NCBI GenBank assembly: GCA_009767595.1
Contig: VSDK01015564.1
Location: 116,889 to 180,888, forward strand
Direction of reading: 5' to 3'
DNA length: 64,000 nucleotides
Source of the DNA: Symbiodinium kawagutii
Lineage: Eukaryota > Sar > Dinophyceae > Suessiales > Symbiodiniaceae
Shown: in pieces, positions 1-12,400 of the stretch
Numbering within the stretch: position 1 is the first letter of the stretch
Layout: the number at the start of each line of letters is the position of its first letter
The notes under the pieces: model-generated
The model's database searches: none
What the model was told of the DNA's origin: nothing
The model's input: the letters and a program-made list of their open reading frames with translations, nothing else
Program-made: the position numbers and the translations under genes

Positions 1-433
1 CATTGTACTGGGTGATAATCTGGGAGAGGCAGCCCTTAATCCCCCAGAATTGATCGTGGATCAGCAGCTATTAGCTGGCTCTCCGATTGTTGGCAATTAT
101 AATTCCGATTAGTCATTGTCAATCGTTATTGATAACCATGACCATCATAAATAACCAATTGACCATTTATCACCCCATGACTATTGACCATCAATAACAA
201 TCACTATATAGTTCACCACATACTAGTATATTGATGGTCATTTATCACTTTGTATATATCATCACCATATATCACTTGGTGATCAAAAACCAATACTATT
301 GACCATCAATAACATAATAGTATATACATATATCATTCACCACAATCAGTTTATATTGTGTTTGTTACCCCATACTAATATTAGGATCTCCCCCGATAGG
401 CCAGGAGGGTCAATATCAACCATCCAGGGTGAC
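1..433. other. left-edge repeat-rich DNA, no further MATE exon seen
   Basis: AT-rich, made of ACCATCAATAAC-like words. The MATE reading frame stays open past 434 for a few codons on the minus strand, but no exon continuing the protein was recognised, so the 3' end must lie off the window. Confidence 0.5.
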
Positions 434-3400
434 AGCACGACTGAGTCCAGCGGCGCCTGTGCGTTCCCCTGTCCCAACTTCATGCCCACGCGGATGCCCG
501 TCATGGAGGAAAAGGTGATGAGCAAACAGATCCTTGGGCAAAAACGGAGTGTTTTTGGATTCATAAATCAAAAGTCAGATTTGATGGATTTCATCCAGCT
601 TTTGATTTATGGTGATTTGATTGCACAATTTGCAAAAACTCAAAAGTCGGATTTATGGATTCAGAATATCCATAGCACTTACATTGCAATGTGCATGTAA
701 ATACATTCAGATCATATTCAAAACAACTCATATAACGAAAATAAATGTATGTAAAGACATCTACTGACTTGCACAAGCAATGACTTGTTCTTCAGAAAGG
801 CTGGTGAACTATGCCTCGACGCAGGAACAACTTGGTACACAAAAATAAGGATCAGTGAATTCCCAGAGTTTACACTTGAGAACCCCAATGTTCAGCTGGT
901 TGGTGGTTTCAACCCTTATGAAAAATATATGTCAACCAACAATTTGTGAAAAATTACGAGGGAAAATCAAAAATGTCTGGAACCACCTGTTCTGTTTAAC
1001 TGACCATTAAGCCACAAACCATAAGCCTATACCAGGAGGTGCGAGGTTTGTTTATACTCGATGATCAACCATCAGCCCTTCAATTACTGCAATTTTATCA
1101 CCATAAACATCCATAAACCATATAAGCTTGAACCATGAACCACTGGCTAGTGATTATAACCCCCATGAAAAGTATTCTTGTCAATCAACCGATCATCTGT
1201 AAATACAATTGGGGAATTAAAACATGTCAATCATTCAATCAAACCACCAGCCAAACCATGGATCATAATGGATAATTATGAACAATGCTTGTTAATTGCC
1301 TAATATTAGTTACCAAAAACTATTCACGCACTATATTGCCATCACCAACCATCACATCAACCATCACATCAACCGCTACATCTTCCCAGAGTTCACAGTA
1401 ATCCCAGTACTCAGCAATTAATCATTAAGCGCCAAATACAGTAAGCATATAACCATAAACCATAAAACCTTGAATTATCAGGTTCATCATGGATATTCCC
1501 TGTAATACCATCACAAATAACCCTCATCATGGCACACAACCATATATAACCAATGGATATTACATGGATCATAACCATGCTGCACATGTCAATAAGCAAT
1601 AAATTTCATTATCCAACCATCTTAATAACCTCGATATAACAATTTAAACGAATGGATGCCATTGATGAACCTACATATCATCAAATACATAACCATTTAT
1701 AACCATATAATGAACCAGAATTGCTCCAACCATGAACCCTTTAAAAAAAAACATATAACCATAAATAACCACATAGAACCACATATACCCATGTATATGT
1801 ATAAATTATATATATATACCTATTCAACATGGCATCTAACCATATAACCCATGTATCACCATGGCTCCCCGTTGCTGCTCCCGCCCCACCCTTGGTGGAT
1901 CCCCGCTAGCGGCCGAGCTGCGTGATGGGCACCGTAGCGCTGGTCGCTGCGGTGCTGGCGGCCACTTGCAAGACGCCCAAGGTGCCAACCAGCAGAGTGG
2001 TGGATTGCGAGATCAGAAACCTGGGAACAAACAGGTTTTTTGATGATAATAAATGGTTTATGATATGAAACCTGGGATTTTTGATGGTTAATGTAAGTGG
2101 TTGATATAAACCATCAACCTGACTAGAAACCTGGGAACCAATCCGTGGTGGTTGAATGATGATTTATGATGGTTTATGATGGTCAATGATGGTTAATGTA
2201 AGTAGTTTTTTGAGGCTTCATTGATGGTTCATAGTAGTGATTTAGGAGTGGTACTTGATGAGGGCGGTTGATGATGGTAGTTGAGCTTTGGTGAGTTGGT
2301 GGTTTATGATGGCGGATGGCGGTTGATGATGGTTTATGACGCTTGATGAATTGAGCTGGCAACCAACCAGGATGATGATGGTAGTTTATAATAGCCTGGT
2401 TGATGATGGCAGTTTATAATGGCTATGGTTGTATAATGGTTGCCTATGGCAGTGCCTGGGTTGAGGATCCCTGGTTGATGATGGCAGTTTTTGTGGTTAA
2501 CCATAGGGAATAATGGGGATATAACATGGGGGTTGAGCTGCGGGGAGGTGGTCTGGTATGATGGTGAGCTGGTGTGGTTGCTGGCGGTAAGAGGGAATAA
2601 TAAGCGACAACTTCATGGTGACTTCATGGTGAATCAGTGGTCAATGATGCTTTATAATTCTTGAGTTATTGTTAATAATAGGGAACAACAGGAATATAGT
2701 CGTGAATACGGTCATTCATAGTGAATAATGAAGGACAATAATGGATGATGATGGTTGATTGTGGTTGATGATGGATGATGTTGGTTGAGGATGGTTATTC
2801 ATGCTCTATAGTAGTGGTTAATGGCAGCTAATGGTGGTTGATGTTGGTTGATGGTGGGCAAAAGCTGTTGTTAATGATAGTGAATGATGGTTGATGGTGT
2901 TAATTCTAGTGTCATGGTGACTTCATGCTGAAACAGTGCTTCTAATCTATTTTCAATTAGTGGTTAATATAGGTAATCATAGAGAATAGTAACCGTCAAT
3001 GATGGTTGATGATGGTTTATGATGGTGAGTTGGCGGTGGTTGATGATAGTTAATTAACAGCAGTGGTTGATGATGGTTCATGGAGGGTGAGCTGTTGCTT
3101 TATGATAGTTAATGGAGGTTAATGATGGTGGTTAATGCCAGCTACTGGTGGTTTATGATGGTTGATGCTGGGTAGTGGTGGGTGATGGCGGGTGATGACG
3201 GGAAATAGCACTGGTGAGTGGTGGTTGATGATGGTGGACTATGCTTAGTCCTGGTGAAGTTCAGATGGTCGGTGATCAAAAGACACTTGAAATCATCAAA
3301 TACCAGTACTAAACATGTGCCCTCCAGCCTTAACGTTCGCCCCACCACATAAAGCGCCACTGCAATGGAGCATGTTGTACAAGGTCGAGATGGCTTGGAC

Positions 3401-6400
3401 AAGATGCGAAAACACTGGCTATACGCAGTGATTTATGGTTTAGGGTTTTAGGGTTTTGGCTTTAGGGTTTTAGGGTTTTAGGGTTTTGTTTTTAGGGTTT
3501 TAGGGTTTTGGTTTTAGGGTTTTAGGGTTTGCGGTTTAGGGTTTGATAACTCAGAAGTCAAAAAACAATGGCCCTGTGCAGGAATTTGAGCGTTGGGAAA
3601 TGTTCTCAGACCCATGCGGGGCAAACCCTAAGGCTCGGGCGAACATGTGTTGTTGATCAATTTGGGTTGTTATTTTTTGTTTTGCCATCAAAACATCCAA
3701 GTTTTGGTCTGTTCCTACGGGGACCCCACATTCAAAGAACGGGGACAAGTTACAATCTCGATTGGCAACTGACCCAAAACGCGCCCTTGCCCTGACGATT
3801 GCCGCAAAAATTCCTGTTGTTGTTATTGGTTCTGATCCTGGGCTACTACTAGGTTCCTACAAGGTGGGCCCCCAACCACTTTGGTTAGTGGGTTTATAAG
3901 TACTTAACTGGGGTGATTTCTGCCAGTTGAAGGGGTTATGACCCAACTTATAACTGCCAGAACCCCACCTTGTAGCACCTAGCATCCTAATCTTGCAAGA
4001 TCAAAACCAACAACAACAGATCCTAGCAACATCAGGATGGTGTCCATGCTACTAGATCCTGGTTCCTAGAAAAATGCAAACATTCGACCTACCATCCTAA
4101 CCTTGCATGGGTTTTCAATGAGCCTGTAGCATGGACACTAATACAAATAGCCAAATAGCTGTCACTACTGAGCAAACCTGACACATGTAATTAAGTTGAT
4201 GGCAACATCTACGTGAAACCTCATGATAACCGTCAATTGTGGTGTTCCTTCAAATGTTCTCAAATTCTGGGAAATTAACAACCATCGAGCGTTACAACTA
4301 CTGAAGATCATGGTTCATGATGCTCAGCATGGTATAAGCCGCTTTTATTTCATTACAATGATCTCCAAAAGTAATACCATTTCCATGATTTTGGACTACT
4401 CTTATGACTGCTTCCAGCTATGAAAACTTATTTCCTGATTCATGCACAATCCTATTATATGTTGGCTTCTCAAAATTGGCGACCCCAAATACATTCAGGA
4501 ATAATCAGTTTTGGTTATAAACAAACCATTTTTAGGTACCCCTGTTTTGAGAAACCACCATATGACTGGTTGGGGGTTTGAACCCCTATAAATAAAATGA
4601 GTCAACCAACCATTTGTAAATCATTACTAGTGAAAATAAAACATGTTCGCCCGAGCCTTAGGGTTTGCCCCGCATGGGTCTGAGAACATTTCCCAACGCT
4701 CAAATTCCTGCACAGGGCCATTGTTTTTTGACTTCTGAGTTATCAAACCCTAAACCGCAAACCCAAAACCCTAAAACCAAAACCCTAAAACCCTAAAACC
4801 AAAACCCTAAAACCCTAAAACCCTAAAGCCAAAACCCTAAAACCTAAACCATAAATCACTGCGTATAGCCAGTGTTTTCGCATCTTGTCCAAGCCATCTC
4901 GACCTTGTACAACATGCTCCATTGCAGTGGCGCTTTATGTGGTGGGGCGAACGTTAAGGCTGGAGGGAACATGTTTAAAACCACCAACCATATGATACTA
5001 ATTAACTGCTTGACCCGTAGTTGTATATATCCCCTATATTTCTCTATCGTTGTTAGTTATCATCCCCTATTATACCCTATGATTAACCAGGAACTACTCC
5101 ACAGCAGTTTCACGAACATCACCGCCGTGCCCAGCAGCTGAAGAATCATAGTGGCCACCTGCGGCAGCACCTGCTGAAAGTAGGGCTTCACATACTTCCT
5201 GGTCAGCCGTCCGCGCCCCCGCGCCCCACACCACGGTTGGAAGCCCACGGTCGAATGGTTGGAACCCCAAGTGGTTTCTCAAGTCATAAGGCTACCCCCA
5301 GTTATCATCTTTGATATTAACTGCGTGTATCAAGAAACCAACCGTTTTTTGGGATCCCAATTTTTAGAACACCCCCATGTTTTATATAACTGTGATAAGT
5401 GCAAGCAAACTGAACCAGTCATTTTGAAACATCCAAAATCTTTGGCAGATTCTTCTGACTCGGATCGCGTTGATCCTTTCTTCCACACAGAGACTCGGAA
5501 CCATGATCGACCAGCCAATCAACACGGAATGAAACCCTGAGCGGATCAATTCCTATCTCCTGTCACTATCCGTTCCAAACCAACTGAATCCACATTTGGA
5601 CTCCAGGGTTCTCTGCCATGAGCCAGCAAAGTAAATTGGGGATGGACTTGACATTCTTCTAAAGATTTCAAGGCATCTGCTTGGAGAGTCGCACACTTGT
5701 GTGCATGAAAAGTGGTGGGCACTAGGCGGATGCCAAGCTGGCGCAGGTCCAACAACTGTTGGCATTCTACACTTTCGGGGGGGCAAGGGGGGCAACAAAG
5801 AGAAACGGAAGGGCTTGTCCTGGCAGCTGCGAGGCCTTACGTAGTTTCCCATTCAAATTTCAAATTAATGTTGGTTTCTGATTAGTGTAATCCCCCCTAA
5901 AGTAATGAAAATAGATGAAACCAACAGGTAGATACTAATCAGAAACCAACATTACCAACGTTGAACGTCTGACGAACTTGATGGGGCCACCATGTGTGAT
6001 TTGTACACTGACATGTCTGAGGATATCGCGACAAGTGTCAATGTAAAAACCAACAAAGTTCAAATATATAAGGGTTGCGACAAAGGAAAGCCTGGGCTGT
6101 AATTCAAACGACAAATATGTTGATATGCATTTTTCTCCATTTGGAGGTTTCTCATAATTGGGGTACCCGAAAATGGTTAATTAATCAAACTACAAATATT
6201 AATGGATGATTTGAGAGGTTCCTTTTTTTGAGAAACTCCCATGTGTTTTTGGATGAAAACTCAATTCAACTGGCCAAGGACGTTGTAGCAGCAAGTGAAA
6301 CAATCACAGTTGCTTCTGGGTTCCAGTCGTTTGTGAGATAGTCAGCATTCTTACCAGGAAACCGGCAGAATTCATTGAATGTTTGTTTGCGTTTGAATTT

Positions 6401-9400
6401 ACACGGTTTTACAAAGATATTATGTTCTATGCACACATGCATGTACCTTTAAATATGTATATGAATAAACAAATTCAAAAATAATGTATATATATATATA
6501 TATGTATACATAAACATACATACATATATATGTATATATATATCTATATGTATATATATATATATCTATATATAGATCTAATTGCGTAAACAAAAACCTG
6601 AAAAACTTGATTCAACGATGCCCCTTTCGATCGGTAGCCTGACTTGCTGGTGACCCTGACGGCCAGGGAATTCACCAAGCTTCCCCTGCAGGAACTCGAA
6701 GCACTTGCTATGCTCAGGCCATGTCTTATGGTGCTCCTCGCACTGCACAGCGTGGGGGAAACGTCATGGTTTGTAGTGCTCAATGGTAGCTTACTCCATG
6801 GTGGTTTCATGTGGTTTATACTGGGCAATAGTGATTTAGTGGTCAATAGTCATTTATATGTGTTAATGGTTTTATAAACTGCTGGCTGCTCTATACTGGT
6901 TGGAGAATCATTCTTCCTAGTGGGAATGGTGGTGGACTGGCGATGTGCAGGATATAGCCTCACCAGCTTTGCATAAAACTTAGCATCTCTGTTCTCCATT
7001 TTTGTCAGAAAGTTCACATGCAGTTTCTGCTATCCTGAATCAGACCTTCGTTTGACATCTCCCTCTTCAAAAATGCCGTAGATTTCTGTGTTTTGGAACT
7101 CACACATTTTGGACATCACAGCACAACATTTCGTACAACCAACTCGGACTTCAACTTAACATGGGTAAGTGGTTCTACTCTACCACTTTTTGTTTGAGCA
7201 TCTTTCTAGATCTTTCCGGGTGATCGTTTCCAATCAAACTGCAGAGAACGACTTCGGACCCGCTCGGGACGACCATGATGATCTGTGAGTTGGAGTCTCC
7301 GAGGCTCCTTCTTCAGCANNNNNNNNNNNNCGCTTGGAACAACCAAGCCGTTTTATAGGGATTTTTATCCATTAATAATGGTTAAAGATAGTAATAACCA
7401 ACAATAATAGGGGATATATTTACCCTCTATGGCGAGTTGGGTCAAGCAGTTAACCAACCAATGGTTGATAGCTGGTTAATGCTTAATCATAGGGGATCGT
7501 TAGCCAAAAATAATGGTTTTTGGTAATTCTGGATCAATTTTTCTTAAAGAAACGGTACTACTAATAGTGTTTTCTGTAGATGAAGTGAATGTAGTAGACT
7601 GAAATACTAGAATTTACCGATGGTTGAATGAAACTGCTTGAAGAAACCAAACTGAGAGACATTCAAATTCAGGAACGGGGAGATGGTAACCAGGAAAGAA
7701 ACCAAGCATGATTAGACGACAAGTCAGGGATTATTTGGGAGCATAGGACGGATCCCAAGAGAACAAGTTAGGGATCTCTGTCAGACAAGTTACGAATGAT
7801 GAGGAAACAATGGGATACAACCAAGGCCTCAATGTATATAAACACTATAAACACCGATCTTGGAGGGCGGGGTAGCATATATATATATATATATGTGTGT
7901 GTGTGTTTCCTCATTTGTTCGTGTATGCATGTTTGTATGTATGTTTGCATGTTTGTATGTTTGCATTTGTATGTTTATATATATATATGTATTAAATATA
8001 TCAATGTATATCTGCAAGTACATGTAGTCATAACATATTGCAGCCGTATGGAATCATCTCCTATCCCCCTCAAGCCAAACCAATCATTTACATCTATTGT
8101 CCACCGACTGCCAATGATCAACCATTCTTATAGATTCTTCCTTATGATTATCCCCTTATTGAAACCATGATGAGCCATCAGCAACCTAATAAACCATAAT
8201 CAAACATTAGTTGACCATCACCATGAGTTCAGCCTTGCTTAACCAGCAGTTGACCATCAGTTAAGCATCACTTACACTTCGGCAAACTAACCTGGTTGCA
8301 TGGAAAATCCACCACTTACAATATGGTTTTCCTATGAAAATGTAGTGATTTTTCGTTTCCAGGTCAGGGACTCCGGGAGGGTGACCATCAACTGACGGCT
8401 ACTCGTCATGCTAAAAACCCCTTGGAACCAACCAACTGAGTAGCCTTGGGGACTGCGGAAACGCCGAGGCAGAAAAAATCGGAGTCTCTGGAGGATGGTA
8501 ACCAACCTACTAGCCAACTCATGAATAAGCAATGAGTTGATTCAACAAGTTAAACCGCTGAGTTTGTTGGTACCAACTCATTCATAAGCCGTTTACTATA
8601 ATGGTTGGTACCTGCTTATTATTGGTACCAATCTTATAGTTGGTTCATTATAGTGGACTCCAATCGATGTTTGATTCTTGGAGTCCATCAATATCCATCC
8701 AATAGAATCCTGATAGATGTAGGTATCATGGATCCATCAAAATGATTGAGGTGATGATAAAAAGAGGTTACTACTATATCAACCACAGAAAAATCATAGA
8801 TCCAAAAATGGATTCAATAAATTAAATACGTGTTGAATTTTCAACGAATACACAGCGATCATATGGCTGATATCGGTTCATCAACACTGAGAATTACACC
8901 ATTACTGCCGTTATTCAACCACCACAGAAAGAAAAGCAAGAACATAGACCGTGACAACATGAGCAACAACAAACACCAACAAGAAACAGCAAGAAACAAC
9001 GCCGACAGCAACAACTGACTGTGGGTCAAAACCCGGTACCCCTGGTTCCCCATCATTCACCGGGCTGTTTTCCCTTTAGTTGGTTAATATCTCCAATGAA
9101 ATTGGTTGGTTAACGGCTTGACCCAACTCTCCAACTAAAAAGCAAGCCACCACAACAGCCACATCAAGGCCGACCTTCCACTGGTCACGGCCAGGCCCTA
9201 CCGGCCTGGCGACCCCCCGGGCGCGGCCGCGCCGAGGGGCACCCACGAGAAGCGCTGATGCTCAAGGCGGCTCCGATGAAACCCAGACCACCCGCCTGGG
9301 AAGCCACGGATAGCCATGGCTTTCGTTTGGGTATAGTCAGACAGCAGGGCTACTTGAGTGGTTGGTAACTGTAATGAGTTTGGGGTTCATGGTCAAAACT

Positions 9401-12400
9401 TGAGTGGATAAATATGAGGAGTGGTGGAAATCTATATGTTTCGTTTGCGGTTTATGATCTTAGAGCGGGGCTACTTAAGTGGTAGGCATGGTTGGTTTGG
9501 GGGTTATGGTCATAGAGCGGGGCTACTATTTGTTCGAAGTTCAGCTACTTTATAGGGTTCAGAGCCAAGGTTCTATCATCACTGAAGCGTCATATTGGAA
9601 AATGCTTCCTGGCTTTGATCATCGGACCATCACTCGAATAACAACATCTACTGTAGATACCTGGGAAACCGTAGAAAACCCGGAATCATTGTTGATGCCG
9701 AATCATCCTTTCCATGGATCATGTTTGCAAAAGGCAGCTCTTGGTACTGTAATAATGTTAGTAAGCATGAGCAACTAAGACAGAAGAGTAACGCATGTGG
9801 CAGGATAGTTCTAACGGTTATACACCTTGTTGTTTGTTGGGTAGTTCCAATGTTCAAGAGCATAAGTATGTGGACATAAGGTGGTTTCTCAAAGTAGGGT
9901 ACCCCGAAAGCATCCTCTGTTGGCCAGCGATAGTAATCAACCATCCATAACTTGGGGGGGTTTCCAAACTAGCTTCAGAAACCGCCATCTGAAACAACCA
10001 GGGGCCAAGAGAAACCACCTATGAATGCCCCAGCAGCTTCACCCAATGAGTCGACTCAGCTTGACCCGCCCAGCATATCCAATGGATGGTGGCTCAACCA
10101 GCAGTTTCTTATGGTGACTTGTAGCTGGTTGATGGTTCGTTCATAGAGATAATAACCAACAACGGGATATACCAACTATATGGATCTATGTCCATGAATT
10201 GGGTCTTAAATAGGAAACGCCAAAATTGTGGGTGGTTTCCTACCAATGATTAATATAAAGAATGGTTTGGGGAGGTCCTGAATTTTTAGAAACACCTAAA
10301 TATTGACCAGCTGCATCATTTGCAACCAATCCTTATCCACTGTCAACTGGGGCTATTGACCCCTGTGAAGCAGAGAAATCCGTGTCAACCAAACTATTAC
10401 CAACTTTCAGCCACAAAATTCATCATTGCCAACGAGCTGATTCATCATTCTCAGTCAGATTAGTTAAACAATCATTAACAAGCCTCTTGCTAATCACTGG
10501 CAACTAAATCATTGACCATAGTCAAACATTTTTTCGTTGTCAACAGTAATTCCAATCCTTCTTAGCCAGCTCTCCAGTGATTACACGTGATTGCCAGTTT
10601 CTTCATCATTCTGAAGCGCTGCCACGGCACGTAAAAGAGTGAGCCTGAAGGTCCTCCAAAGACTAACAGCCAGAGAAACAACCTCAGGATCAGCTTGCTG
10701 TTGTGTATGTTCACAGTCAATTTTGACGATTTAGTCCCTACCACAATCAAGTTCCCTACCCCCTACACAATTCTTTTGGTTGCTCTCCAACCACATCGTC
10801 GGGTCAACCTATGCTTCATTTCTAGGCTTCCCATTGGGACAATTTGAAGGCAGTAAATTGTTCGGTCTGCTCAACCCAGTCTGTTGTGAGCAAACAAACA
10901 AACAAACAAACAAACAAACAAACAAACAAACAAACAAACAAACAAACAAACAAACAAACAAACAAACAAACAACTTACCAAGACGGTATCTTATTCAACC
11001 AATACTGGTGTTAAGAACTTAGGTACCCTTGCAATTAAAGCACTGTAGACACAAGTCATGACGTCTTTTCTTCAACCATCGTAATTCAATTAACTTATCA
11101 GCAAAGCAACAAGTGATTTACAGTAGAATGGCGATGGTCTCCTTGAACCCATCTCTTCTGAACTCTTGTGGCCCGTTTTCACAGATGACTTTGCAAGGCC
11201 AACAGCAACGTCCAACCCCCGTCGCAGCAAATGCCACCCAGCAACGCATTCACAAAGAGGAAAACTAAGCCAAAATACATCGCCGGCCTAGCTTTTCCTG
11301 GCATTTTGTGGCGTCTCTGCACTCTATATGTCAGCAGGTGGCCAGATCTACCAGGCGTGCCTGTCTCTGAAAATGATCTACGTTGGGTGGTGAGCCTACG
11401 CCCAGCCACAGCCGCGGCAGCACGGCAAGCCTTGGGCCTGGAAGTAGATGCGCATGCTCACGTACCACGAGTTGGGAATGACCCAAATGGTGTTGAACCT
11501 CGGATTACGGCAGCGCGCATCGGTCGGTCGTCCCTGGGGACCCGGCCATGGGTCACCTGCTGTTGATGACGGGAGCTCATCCCTGGGACACTGGTGGCTG
11601 AGAGCTGAGTATTTCATTGAGCCTTTGTGCGTTGGAGATCGGTTCTAGACCAAGATGACCAAGTCATCCAAGTGGTTGATTCATGTCGATTCATTAGTTG
11701 ATGTGGAAACGCGCTGGTGATGACTTCCAAAATCGGTGTAGAAATCACCAACGACTGCAACCAACAATTGGGCTGCACCATCGCTTTATTGCGAATCTAC
11801 GAAACTTGCATCGAATGCCTTGGGTACACCATTTATGAGCAACCTGGAATGCTTTTGCCCTTGTAAATCTTGGAATTTCCAATTTCAATATCTTAGGTAC
11901 CAGTTGCAACCTTGTGTCGATTGGAAATGCTTCCACCTCAACCTTTATCTTCCTTTCTTGTTTAAGCAATTTGTGGTTCCCTCACACAATGCCCTTTCAT
12001 ATCTTATAATATGTCTTGGTTTATGCTCTAGGGGCACTTAGAGAATACTGCAAAAACACATTCCTGGAGACCCCACCAATACTCTCAAACACAGGATGAT
12101 CCATAGTTGTTGGCAGCTTGAGTCGAGATGCCGTGCGTAGACGCCTGCCAAGAAGCACACCTGCATTGGCAGCAGTCTCTCCAATCATTAACCCACCAAC
12201 AGTTCTGGTTCTAGCTGCACATCCAAGTGTGTTTGATGGAAAACCCAACATGTGATCACAGAGTGCTGAACATGTCGCTCACAGCAAGGGTGCATGAACA
12301 AAATAAACAATGGATACAAACAGAGGACCTATAGGAACATGCTAGTATATCTACTCGTAATTATCAAATCCCTTGGGGGCACGAAAACTTTTTGAACTTC

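Noticed and set aside
1855-2043. Plus-strand small ORF beginning MAPRCCSRPTLGG
   Set aside because: The minus strand here is a MATE exon that fits both neighbours in phase.
3434-3545. A true chromosome end or telomere fusion
   Set aside because: The telomere-like units lie inside a MITE with its own terminal repeats and target duplication, and in two copies.
5060-5282. Alternative minus frames (..ALLSAGAAAGG..) over the MATE exon at 5139-5198
   Set aside because: Only the KYVKPYFQQVLPQV frame fits splice phase and family pattern.
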